From an uncultured bacterium (lineage in GTDB: Bacteria > Bacillota > Clostridia > Lachnospirales > Lachnospiraceae): a stretch of 27,237 bases of DNA. This document shows, piece by piece, positions 7,955-14,302 of the stretch; the stretch's first letter is position 1; each line of letters begins with the position of its first letter. The notes below the pieces were generated by a model. That model did not search any database, was not told where the DNA came from, and saw only the letters and a list, made by a program, of their open reading frames with translations. The DNA is taken from contig CALBJL010000041.1 in NCBI GenBank assembly GCA_937893485.1, forward strand, positions 1 through 27,237, read 5' to 3'. The translations under genes and the position numbers were made by a program.

Positions 7955-7994
7955 ACCCGGTGTTTTCCTCGATGAGAGGAGAACACCGGGTTTT
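7955..7994 (+). terminator. Terminator-like repeat, copy 3
   Basis: Arms ACCCGGTGTTTTCCT (7955-7969) and AGGAGAACACCGGGT (7977-7991), nearly all Watson-Crick, loop CGATGAG, then TTTT. It ends the TA module on the + strand. The stop codon of the minus-strand exporter gene lies within its T run, so it is also the first thing transcribed beyond that gene, although no T run follows it on that strand. Confidence 0.8.
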
Positions 7995-8640
7995 AGGTTT
8001 GTTTTCGTTCCGCCCCGACTGCGCCTGCGATGATCCATAACGCGCCTACGATCTGGATCGGGTAGAGGTGTTCGCCCAGAAATAAAAAGGAAAAAAGAAT
8101 CGCGGACAGAGGTTCGAGATAGCCGAGGATCTGATCTGCTTTTTTATTAAAGGAAACCATGCAGGCATACATGACGGCAGACATCAGTGCACAGGCGATG
8201 CCGGTCAGGTTGTGTGATTCGCGAAATGCCTGACTGTTTACGAGAAGGATGCCGATAAACACGATGAAAAAGCACCCGATCCTGCGTCCGGTGAGCCGTT
8301 CTTTGAATAAAAGCGAGGAAAGCGCCATGACGATGACAGGTCCGCAATAGTAGCCCAGCGATGCGATGCTGACACCGATACGCTGGTACGCCTTAAACAA
8401 AAACAGCCAGCTCACGCCCATTGCGATGCCGGACAGCGCCAGAAACGCAAATGATTTTTTATGCTTATAAAATGTAAATCGATGGTTCGTCGCCAGATAG
8501 AGGACGATGAGCAGCAGACTGCCGATCAGCGTGCGAAACATCACGATTTCGTAGCTGTTCATGGAGATCCGGCTGGCGACAATGCCGTTGCTGCCGAACA
8601 GCAGCAGCGCGAGAAGGTATTTGATCGTTGAACGGTTCAT
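7993..8640 (-). CDS. EamA/DMT-family transporter, internally shortened
   Basis: A 215-residue membrane protein; this family (10 helices, two EamA repeats) usually has about 280-300 residues. Visible helices match TM1-TM6 (ending ACMVSFNKKA) and then TM9-TM10 (GYLEPLSAILFSFLFL, GALWIIAGAVG). The stretch that should hold TM7-TM8, about 65-70 residues between NKKADQI and LGYLEPL, is missing while the frame is kept. Family members export metabolites such as amino acids or nucleotides; the substrate here is unknown. The start has AAGGAG upstream. It diverges from a LysR regulator, a common arrangement in which the regulator controls the transporter. The product is likely impaired, so this may be an early pseudogene. 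Confidence 0.75.
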   Translation of the reverse strand: MNRSTIKYLLALLLFGSNGIVASRISMNSYEIVMFRTLIGSLLLIVLYLATNHRFTFYKHKKSFAFLALSGIAMGVSWLFLFKAYQRIGVSIASLGYYCGPVIVMALSSLLFKERLTGRRIGCFFIVFIGILLVNSQAFRESHNLTGIACALMSAVMYACMVSFNKKADQILGYLEPLSAILFSFLFLGEHLYPIQIVGALWIIAGAVGAERKQT

Positions 8641-8684
8641 GTGAATGCTCCTTGATTATTGATAAGTAGTATTGTATCATGGTC

Positions 8685-8711
8685 ATAAACATTCCAAAAG
8701 CGAATGTTTAT
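8685..8711. promoter_or_regulatory. Inverted repeat in the EamA/LysR divergent region
   Basis: ATAAACATTC (8685-8694) and GAATGTTTAT (8702-8711) are perfect 10-bp arms around 7 nt. The position, between two divergent genes one of which is LysR-type, and the dyad shape fit a LysR regulator binding site. Both strands would use it. Confidence 0.6.
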
Positions 8712-8749
8712 TATGTATAACATGAAAAAAACAGATATGAGGCGCGGAT

Positions 8750-9640
8750 ATGGATATGAATTTGCAGAAATATGTGTCATTTGTTAAAACAGTGGAGTAT
8801 GGCAGCTTTACAAAGGCGGCAGAAGTGCTAAACTATTCTCAGTCGGGGATCAGCCGTATGATCGCGGATCTGGAGAGGGAATGGCAGGTCACGCTGCTGG
8901 AGCGTGGCAAGGGCGGTGTCCGGCTCACGAGCGATGGCATGACGCTGATGCCGTATGCGAAAAGTCTCGTGGATGAATATGAAAAGCTGCAAATGCGCGT
9001 GGATGAGCTGAACGGCTTACAATCCGGTCTGATCCGCATCGGCGTGTTTTCGAGCGTGGCGACGCACTGGCTGCCGAATATCCTTGCGGTTTTTGGAAAA
9101 CAATACCCGAATATCGAATATGAGCTGCTGCTGGGCGATTATGCAGAGATCGAGCAGTGGATTGCCGATGGGCGGATCGATTTTGGATTTTTGCGGCTGC
9201 CGACGGACAAAGGCTTTGACTGTATCGAACTGGAGCGGGATCAGCAGATGGTGGTGCTGCCGGTCGATCACCCGCTCGCGGGGGCGGAGGTTTTTCCGGT
9301 AGAAGCGTTGAACGATTATCCGTTTATTATGCTGGAAAAAGGCATAAAAGCGGAGATTACGAATATTTTTTTGAGAAATCATATGACTCCGAAGCCGAAA
9401 TATACGATTTTTGATGATTACGCTGCGATGGCGATGGTGGAAAAAGGTCTGGGGATCTCGATACTGCCAAAGCTGATTTTACAGCGCGTATCGTACCGGA
9501 TCGTCACAAAGCCGCTCAATGTGGAGGCATACCGCACGATCGGCATTGCGATGAAAAACAGGCAGGAATTGTCGTTGGCGGCGAAGCGGTTTTTGGAGTA
9601 TATGGATTACAGGTCTCAATCCCTGCAACCGGATATATGA
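8750..9640 (+). CDS. LysR-family transcriptional regulator
   Basis: A 296-residue protein, the normal LysR length. The N-terminal winged HTH is clear (residues about 3-62: FVKTVEYGSFTKAAEVLNYS, QSGISRMIADLE, LLERGKGGVRLTSDG). A linker helix and the effector-binding domain follow (about 93-290: IRIGVFSSVATHWLPNIL, DFGFLRLP, MVEKGLGISILP). Such proteins bind a small ligand and activate or repress a nearby gene while repressing themselves. Its divergent neighbour is the EamA exporter, the probable target. ATG 8750 has only a weak site (GAGG about 10 nt upstream); ATG 8756 is also possible. A terminator follows at 9702. Confidence 0.9.
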   Translation: MDMNLQKYVSFVKTVEYGSFTKAAEVLNYSQSGISRMIADLEREWQVTLLERGKGGVRLTSDGMTLMPYAKSLVDEYEKLQMRVDELNGLQSGLIRIGVFSSVATHWLPNILAVFGKQYPNIEYELLLGDYAEIEQWIADGRIDFGFLRLPTDKGFDCIELERDQQMVVLPVDHPLAGAEVFPVEALNDYPFIMLEKGIKAEITNIFLRNHMTPKPKYTIFDDYAAMAMVEKGLGISILPKLILQRVSYRIVTKPLNVEAYRTIGIAMKNRQELSLAAKRFLEYMDYRSQSLQPDI

Positions 9641-9701
9641 TGCTTTAGAGTCCAGGGACGAGATCGAACAACTGATGGAGAGGGATTGAAGCAGACAGCA
9701 G

Positions 9702-9732
9702 GGAACGGGTAAAAATGACTCGTTCCTTTTTC
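9702..9732 (+). terminator. Terminator after the LysR gene
   Basis: GGAACGGGT (9702-9710) pairs with ACTCGTTCC (9718-9726), with one G-U pair, followed by TTTTTCTATTT. It separates the LysR gene from the next operon, whose -35 box starts four nt later. Confidence 0.75.
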
Positions 9733-9735
9733 TAT

Positions 9736-9774
9736 TTGACGCACGTCAAAAAAAGGAGTAGTATAGAACTACTC
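9736..9774 (+). promoter_or_regulatory. Promoter with two inverted repeats before the HipA-like operon
   Basis: TTGACG (9736-9741), 17-nt spacer, TAGTAT (9759-9764). TTGAC-GCAC-GTCAA (9736-9749) is a dyad covering the -35 box. GAGTAGT (9756-9762) and ACTACTC (9768-9774) are perfect 7-bp arms around 5 nt covering the -10 box and start site. Both promoter elements are thus inside palindromes, which suggests tight repression. The HTH protein at 10595 is the natural candidate repressor. Confidence 0.65.
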
Positions 9775-9795
9775 AAAACAGAAAGGAGCACGTAT

Positions 9796-10608
9796 ATGAA
9801 GAACCAGGTAATCAATGAGACACAGGATCTCACTTACTTAAAATGGTCTCATATCAGGAGCTCCAGTGGAACCGCAGGCACCTTTTTGAAATCGGAATCT
9901 GTCATAGACGGCAGGAAAAAATATTATAAATTGTCTAATTTCGATCCGGTCAATGGAGTGATCGGACATGAAAGCGTAAATGAAATCATTGTTGACCGGC
10001 TGCTTACGGTATTGGGTGTGGAGCATCTTAGTTATGAGCTGATACATGCAGATATAGAGATCGAGGGAAATGTATATAATACTTATATCTGTGCATCCGA
10101 GGATTTCAAAGAGCGTGGTGAGAGTAAAATCGCGCTGGATGATTATTACAGAACGAATGCAAAAAAAGGGGAATCCCATTACGATTTTTGTGTGCGGTGC
10201 GGCTGGCAGGAATATATTGACCGCATGATCGCTGTGGACTATCTGATACTCAACAGGGACAGGCATGGTGCGAATATAGAAGTGCTGCGAAATGCGAGGG
10301 CACATACGCTGAGGATTGCGCCGTTATTTGATCATGGGTTGTCCTTGTTGTATTCGTGTATTACGGAGGAAGAAGTACGCGCATTTGATGTTTTAGAGGA
10401 CGGGCGCTGCCAGAATTTCATTGGCGGTTATTCCTGTTATGAGAATTTAGAGCTGATCAAGGATCGGGGGAATGTTTTTAAAAACAGTCTCTGTCTGTCG
10501 GATCGACATGCGATATTTGATGGGTTGGAAACGATTTTGTCAAATACGCGGATGGACAAAATATGGAGCATGATCTACGAGAGGTATCAGATATATGAAA
10601 ATTTATGA
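9796..10608 (+). CDS. HipA-fold protein kinase
   Basis: A 270-residue protein. ATG 9796 is chosen because AAAGGAG lies upstream and the longer reading (9715) would start before the promoter. Kinase features of the HipA family: Gly/Ser-rich loop SSSGTAGTFLK (22-32), candidate ATP-binding Lys45 in YYKLS, Glu59 in GHESVNE, catalytic-loop NRDRHGAN (153-160, with Asp155 and Asn160), and a metal-binding FDHG (Asp179) followed by LSLL. It lacks the separate N-terminal HipA domain and is much shorter than E. coli HipA (about 440), more like HipT or CtkA-type kinases. HipA-family kinases phosphorylate glutamyl- or tryptophanyl-tRNA synthetase or other targets; the target here is unknown. It overlaps the next gene by 14 nt. 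Confidence 0.78.
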   Translation: MKNQVINETQDLTYLKWSHIRSSSGTAGTFLKSESVIDGRKKYYKLSNFDPVNGVIGHESVNEIIVDRLLTVLGVEHLSYELIHADIEIEGNVYNTYICASEDFKERGESKIALDDYYRTNAKKGESHYDFCVRCGWQEYIDRMIAVDYLILNRDRHGANIEVLRNARAHTLRIAPLFDHGLSLLYSCITEEEVRAFDVLEDGRCQNFIGGYSCYENLELIKDRGNVFKNSLCLSDRHAIFDGLETILSNTRMDKIWSMIYERYQIYENL

Positions 10609-11389
10609 GATATTTGATGAAGAAATGGATCGACCGGTCGGTGTGCTGCTGTACTATGAAAAACAGAAGGTATGTATCATAGAATTGCAGGAGGATCTGG
10701 ATGAGTGGACAGCACCGTTGCTATTTACGAGTTATGTAAAGCGGAAAATTTACACGATTCCCAGAGATATCAGTTTTTTGTGGGTAAAAGAGCGGGTCAT
10801 TCCGAGCGGACGGCAGAATATCGGCGATATTTTGGCGCATCATCATATGCAGTCCTATGACGAGATAAAATTTCTGGAAATATCGGAGGGAAGATGCTCG
10901 CAGGACAGCCTTTGTATACGGAAAACAGACCGGCTACCGGAGTATGTTTCACGGCGCAGGGAGACAAATGTCGTTGACTGTGTATTGCTGGAGGACTGCA
11001 GGCTGTTGTGTTTTTTTGCAAATGAAGAAGTGAAAAAAATAAATCTGGACTGGTTGAAAAATAGTGGAGATGTAGATAAAATCATAAACAATGAACGATT
11101 ATACCGGTCGGGGCAGGTAGGTGTCGATGGTTATTATGTCACATTTAATGATTCGATTGATCTTCCGGCGCAGACATTGTACGCCATGGGGGAGAAAATA
11201 CCGCTAAAGACAGCGGATTTTCTGGCGTTTATCCGGGAAAATGTGGTGGATACGGCACAAAGCTGTAAAATGCTGGGCTGTTCCCGTCAGAATCTTTCAT
11301 ATATGGTAGGGCAGCGGCAGATCACGCCGATCAGGGAGAATGTCAGGGGGAATTTGTATTTGAAAGGAGATATTTTGCAAAACAAATGA
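10595..11389 (+). CDS. HTH protein paired with the HipA-fold kinase
   Basis: A 264-residue protein of no firmly recognised family. The N-terminal part (about 1-110) holds RPVGVLLYYEK, then WVKERVIPSGRQNIGDIL and YDEIKFLEISEGRCSQDSLC. The last block is reminiscent of the HipA N-terminal region (LLP..R..I......D.F.LL...GRDC.GA), so it may be the HipS/HipA-N equivalent; this is inference. The C-terminal 48 residues form a MerR/excisionase-like HTH (AQSCKMLGCSRQNLSYMVGQ, TPI, LYLKGDI). The gene starts inside the kinase gene and its stop overlaps azlC by 4 nt. A likely role is antitoxin and promoter repressor in one polypeptide, acting on the palindromes at 9736-9774. Confidence 0.6.
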   Translation: MKIYEIFDEEMDRPVGVLLYYEKQKVCIIELQEDLDEWTAPLLFTSYVKRKIYTIPRDISFLWVKERVIPSGRQNIGDILAHHHMQSYDEIKFLEISEGRCSQDSLCIRKTDRLPEYVSRRRETNVVDCVLLEDCRLLCFFANEEVKKINLDWLKNSGDVDKIINNERLYRSGQVGVDGYYVTFNDSIDLPAQTLYAMGEKIPLKTADFLAFIRENVVDTAQSCKMLGCSRQNLSYMVGQRQITPIRENVRGNLYLKGDILQNK

Positions 11390-12081
11390 AAAAAGCATTG
11401 ATTTGTGCTTTCCCACACACGATTCCGATTTTTGCAGGGTTTTGGTTTTTGGGAATGACATATGGAATTTATATGAATGTGTCCGGGTTCAGCTTCTGGT
11501 ATCCGCTGATCATGAGCCTGACGATTTTTGGAGGAAGCCTTGAATTTGTGGCGGTCAGCATGTTACTGTCACCGTTTGCGCCGCTGCAGGTGTTTATTAT
11601 GACGCTGATGATACAGGCGAGGCATCTGTTTTACGGCATTTCGATGTTGGACAAGTTCAAGGGAATGGGCTGGAAGAAGCCGTATCTGATCTTTGGTATG
11701 TGTGACGAGACATTCAGTATCAACTATACGGCAGAAATACCGGAGAATGTAGACCGCGGCTGGTTTTATTTCTGGGTGACTTTATTAAACCGGTTTTACT
11801 GGGTCAGCGGGGCGACGATCGGCGGAATATTGGGAAATTTCATTACATTTAACACAAAAGGGCTGGATTTTGTGATGACAGCCATGTTTGTGGTCATTTT
11901 TATGGAGCAGTGGCTCAAGGAGAAGCATCATGCCAGTGAGTGGATCGGTCTGGGTTCAAGTGTCGCGTGTCTGGTGCTCTTTGGGGCAGACAGCTTTTTA
12001 GTGCCGACGATGATTTGTATACTCGTGCTGCTCACCGCACTGCAAAAACCGTTGAAACAGAAAGGAGAGGCTGTGGCATGA
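11386..12081 (+). CDS. azlC: AzlC-family branched-chain amino acid exporter subunit
   Basis: A 231-residue membrane protein of normal AzlC length. Seen: KALICAFPHTIPIFAGFWFLG, a GGSLEFVAVSMLL segment, QARHLFYGISML (the conserved QARHxxY-type motif), and FGMCDETFSI (the conserved DE region), with about seven hydrophobic segments. In Bacillus subtilis AzlCD exports branched-chain amino acid analogues. AzlC is the large subunit and needs the small AzlD. It starts 4 nt inside the HTH gene, so it is translationally coupled to the kinase/HTH pair. Confidence 0.92.
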   Translation: MKKALICAFPHTIPIFAGFWFLGMTYGIYMNVSGFSFWYPLIMSLTIFGGSLEFVAVSMLLSPFAPLQVFIMTLMIQARHLFYGISMLDKFKGMGWKKPYLIFGMCDETFSINYTAEIPENVDRGWFYFWVTLLNRFYWVSGATIGGILGNFITFNTKGLDFVMTAMFVVIFMEQWLKEKHHASEWIGLGSSVACLVLFGADSFLVPTMICILVLLTALQKPLKQKGEAVA

Positions 12082-12407
12082 CATTATGGCAGCAGGCGAT
12101 TACGATTTTGATGTGTGTACTTGGAACGATGCTGACGCGTTTTTTGCCGTTTCTGGTCTTTAGCTCCAGGCGCCCGACCCCTAAATATATCCAATATCTC
12201 GGACAGGTACTGCCCGGCGCGATCTTCGCGATGCTCGTGGTCTATTGTCTGAGAAATGTCTCTCCGCTGCAATACAGCTACGGTCTGCCCGAACTGATAG
12301 CGATCGCGGTCACGATCGGGCTGCATCTGTGGAAACGCCAGATGCTCTTGTCGATCGCCGGAGGAACCGTGTGCTATATGCTGCTCGTGCAGTGGGTGTT
12401 TGTGTGA
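12078..12407 (+). CDS. azlD: AzlD-family small transporter subunit
   Basis: A 109-residue hydrophobic protein. ATG 12078 overlaps the azlC stop by 4 nt and has GGAGAGG upstream; a reading that begins upstream at 11940 is rejected because it lies within azlC. Motifs of AzlD: GTMLTRFLPFLVF, GQVLPGAIFAMLVVYCL, and a final hydrophobic segment. Three to four membrane helices. It partners AzlC in a two-subunit amino acid exporter. Confidence 0.92.
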   Translation: MTLWQQAITILMCVLGTMLTRFLPFLVFSSRRPTPKYIQYLGQVLPGAIFAMLVVYCLRNVSPLQYSYGLPELIAIAVTIGLHLWKRQMLLSIAGGTVCYMLLVQWVFV

Positions 12408-12422
12408 AAGGCGGAAGATGAA

Positions 12423-12692
12423 ATGAAAGCAGATAAAGTGATCAGGGATGTCGCAAAATTGTGCAGGGATTTTGATGCCAAAAAGGTGATTTTATACGGA
12501 TCAAGGGCAAAAGGAACAGCCAGAGAGCGCAGCGATATAGATATTGCTGTATCTGGAGTGGAAAACTTTGATGAGCTTGCAGAAAAAGTGGAAGAATTGC
12601 CCACACTGTATAGTGTGGATCTGTTAAATGCGGATACTTGCAGAAATGAATTATTGTTGGAGGATATCAGGCAATATGGACGAGAAATTTAG
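12423..12692 (+). CDS. mntA: MNT-family minimal nucleotidyltransferase (antitoxin)
   Basis: An 89-residue protein with the polymerase-beta nucleotidyltransferase signature GSRAKGTARERSDIDIAV (about residues 27-44: GSR, then DxD with Asp39 and Asp41). In MNT-HEPN modules this enzyme transfers AMP to a tyrosine of the HEPN toxin and silences it. It starts 15 nt after azlD behind AAGGCGGA, with no terminator between, so it probably shares the transcript. It overlaps the HEPN gene by 17 nt. The C-terminal part (VDLLNADTC, LLLEDIRQYG) is typical. Closest described type: HI0073 / MntA. Confidence 0.88.
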   Translation: MKADKVIRDVAKLCRDFDAKKVILYGSRAKGTARERSDIDIAVSGVENFDELAEKVEELPTLYSVDLLNADTCRNELLLEDIRQYGREI

Positions 12693-13077
12693 AAGACGTT
12701 TTCAGTCGTTTTGTAATTCGCTGGATGTATTGGCTGAGGCGAGGCAGAGAGATCTTGCAGATTCTTTTGTGCTTAGCGGAACCGGCGCGAAATTCAGTAT
12801 TACGTTTGATCTGGCATGGAAAGTAATGAAAGATATATTGGTACAGCACTATGCGATCACCGGATTTGTGGCAGGCTCTCCGAGAGAAGTGCTTCGCGAG
12901 TCTTTTAAGGCAAACCTGATTTCGGATGATGCATGGATGGATATGCTGAAAGTGAGGAATGAGCTTGCACATGATTACGATTGCGAGATTGTGAAAGCTC
13001 ATTGCAACACAATTGTTGAGACATATATCGATTTGTTTTATGAGTTTGAGGATGTTGTAAAACAAATTTTGCAATAA
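12676..13077 (+). CDS. HEPN-domain protein (HI0074-like, toxin)
   Basis: A 133-residue all-helical protein. ATG 12676 lies in the end of the nucleotidyltransferase gene; a start at 12628 would overlap it further and lacks support. The HEPN ribonuclease motif RX4HXY is present as RNELAHDY. This is the exact form whose tyrosine is AMPylated by MntA-type partners. FDLAWKVMKDIL and SPREVLRESF match the nucleotidyltransferase substrate-binding (HI0074) branch. Known for the family: RNase toxin, cleaving tRNA or mRNA, neutralised by di- or tri-AMPylation. It ends the six-gene run; the opposite-strand gene converges 20 nt later. Confidence 0.88.
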   Translation: MDEKFRRRFQSFCNSLDVLAEARQRDLADSFVLSGTGAKFSITFDLAWKVMKDILVQHYAITGFVAGSPREVLRESFKANLISDDAWMDMLKVRNELAHDYDCEIVKAHCNTIVETYIDLFYEFEDVVKQILQ

Positions 13078-13090
13078 TGATAAAAGGGCG

Positions 13091-13112
13091 GGGCGCATTA
13101 GAAATTGCGCCC
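13091..13112 (-). terminator. Hairpin at the end of the tautomerase gene
   Basis: GGGCGCA (13091-13097) and TGCGCCC (13106-13112) are perfect arms around 8 nt, overlapping the minus-strand stop. On the minus strand it is followed by CGCCCTTTTATC, a poor T run, so terminator function is only probable. Confidence 0.5.
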
Positions 13113-13439
13113 GTTCCATCCCCAGTCATTCACACCATGATAGGTTACATACACGTGATCCCACGGTATGCCGAGCTCATCCTGCAGGATGTCGCAGATT
13201 GCACCGGTCATTTTTTCATAATCATCGGATGAAGCATTTCCGAACAGGCTGACAGACACGTAAGCCCCTTTCTCGAGCCGGTTTCCGCTCATGTAGAGAT
13301 CGTATTCGTCCTCAAAGCCGACCATCAGGTAGTTTTCTGATTTGTGTAAGATGCTGATCGCCTGTCCGAGCCGCGTCTTTACACTATTTTTCTTTTCCTC
13401 TGTTAATTTAACGGTTACTTTTGAATCAATAAACGGCAT
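13098..13439 (-). CDS. MIF-like tautomerase
   Basis: A 113-residue protein of the macrophage migration inhibitory factor / phenylpyruvate tautomerase family, the same length as animal MIF (about 115). The initiator Met is followed by Pro (MPFIDSKV), the catalytic base after Met removal. Numbering from that Pro, Lys32 (HKSENYLMVGF) coincides with MIF Lys32. The end WDHVYVTYHGVNDWGWNGRNF region (VYVTY, WGWNG) matches MIF's YINYYDMN...VGWN. The MIF CXXC pair is absent. Members act as trimers and tautomerise phenylpyruvate-like keto acids; the real bacterial substrate is unknown. GAGGAGG upstream lies in the end of the lipoprotein gene, 3 nt away, so the two form an operon. Confidence 0.85.
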   Translation of the reverse strand: MPFIDSKVTVKLTEEKKNSVKTRLGQAISILHKSENYLMVGFEDEYDLYMSGNRLEKGAYVSVSLFGNASSDDYEKMTGAICDILQDELGIPWDHVYVTYHGVNDWGWNGRNF

Positions 13440-13442
13440 GGT

Positions 13443-14180
13443 TTATTCCTCCTCTTCTTTATCATATAAATGGTGAACCTTTTTCACCAGATGGTACGTT
13501 GTCCGGTCATCCCACTGATAGTAATAATCATCCCATTCTGCGGCAGAATTGTGGCTGGATGCCATCACTGAGCCGTCTGTGTCGATCGACTGGATCACAT
13601 AGGCGTTATCTCCGCCGAGAAAATCACTCTCGGTCAGATTATGGTCATCCGGATTCCAGAGATAGAATTGATAGGCGCGATTTACATTTCCGATTGCCGT
13701 AATCAGCGGAACGTCCATATATCCGTCGCTGTTGATATCCATGAATTCAAAGGCAGGATTGTTGATCGGAGCGTTATCAAGAGTGTTTACTTCGATCGTC
13801 TGCACCTCTTTGGCGTCGGAATCATATAATGTGACGATATACTGATCCTCGAAATCCTCTGTTGTTCCGGTTTTCTCTTCGGACAGGAAGAAAACTTCTC
13901 CTTCCGTTGGCTCATAACGAACCCAGTCCTGCGGGATCTCCGGCGATTCCGGTGTTTCCTCCGATACGTCTATAGTCTCTTTTCCTGATTGATCTTCCGG
14001 TGTTTCCTCTGGTTCGTCATCGTTAGCGTTCAGAGAACTGTCGTTTGTAGTAATGGTCTCCGTTTCGGAAGTGCTGTCTGGCTTTGTCTCTGTATCTGGT
14101 TGTGATGTTTCTCCTCCGGAGCAGGCAGTCAGTGATAAAATCATCGCACTGGAGAGCAGAAAACATATCCTTTTTTTCAT
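13443..14180 (-). CDS. Secreted lipoprotein with acidic linker and DxDxDG-type motif
   Basis: A 245-residue lipoprotein. The start at 14180 is chosen because AGGAGG sits 6 nt upstream; the longer reading from 14204 runs through that site. Signal peptide MKKRICFLLSSAMILSLTAC with lipobox LTAC, then a long Thr/Ser/Glu/Asp-rich linker (about 22-85) and a globular domain with DINSDGYMDVPL, which resembles the FG-GAP/EF-hand-like calcium loop of XAC2610-type lipoproteins, and YQFYLWNP. Function unknown. Coupled to the downstream MIF-like gene. Confidence 0.8.
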   Translation of the reverse strand: MKKRICFLLSSAMILSLTACSGGETSQPDTETKPDSTSETETITTNDSSLNANDDEPEETPEDQSGKETIDVSEETPESPEIPQDWVRYEPTEGEVFFLSEEKTGTTEDFEDQYIVTLYDSDAKEVQTIEVNTLDNAPINNPAFEFMDINSDGYMDVPLITAIGNVNRAYQFYLWNPDDHNLTESDFLGGDNAYVIQSIDTDGSVMASSHNSAAEWDDYYYQWDDRTTYHLVKKVHHLYDKEEEE

Positions 14181-14219
14181 TATGTTCCTCCTAATAGACA
14201 ACATCTGGTTTTCAACATC

Positions 14220-14248
14220 AGAATATCATGATTTTAGCGGTTTTTCAA
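14220..14248 (-). promoter_or_regulatory. Promoter of the lipoprotein/tautomerase operon
   Basis: On the minus strand: TTGAAA (14243-14248), 17-nt spacer, TATTCT (14220-14225), about 40 nt before the lipoprotein start. Good spacing, fair -10. Confidence 0.55.
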
Positions 14249-14267
14249 TTTATATAAGGCAAAAGAA

Positions 14268-14296
14268 TTGACATATATTTATAATATAAATATAAT
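14268..14296 (+). promoter_or_regulatory. Consensus promoter of the brnTA remnant
   Basis: TTGACA (14268-14273), 17-nt spacer, TATAAT (14291-14296), a perfect consensus. A tandem ATAATATAAAT repeat (about 14281-14302) overlaps the -10 box and may be the BrnA operator. The predicted start site falls at or next to the brnT ATG (14303). Confidence 0.8.
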
Positions 14297-14302
14297 ATAA
14301 AT

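Noticed and set aside
1076..7994. The three hairpin repeats as CRISPR repeats or attachment sites
   Set aside because: Spacing is 6 kb and 0.7 kb, each copy is at a 3' end with a T run, and no integrase or cas gene is present.
9715..9795. Longer N-terminus of the HipA-fold kinase (MTRSFFYLTH...)
   Set aside because: It begins inside the LysR terminator and runs through the promoter at 9736-9764. ATG 9796 has a good ribosome site and starts at the conserved part.
11940..12077. Upstream extension of azlD
   Set aside because: It lies entirely inside azlC in another frame. ATG 12078 overlaps the azlC stop in the usual way and begins the conserved AzlD sequence.
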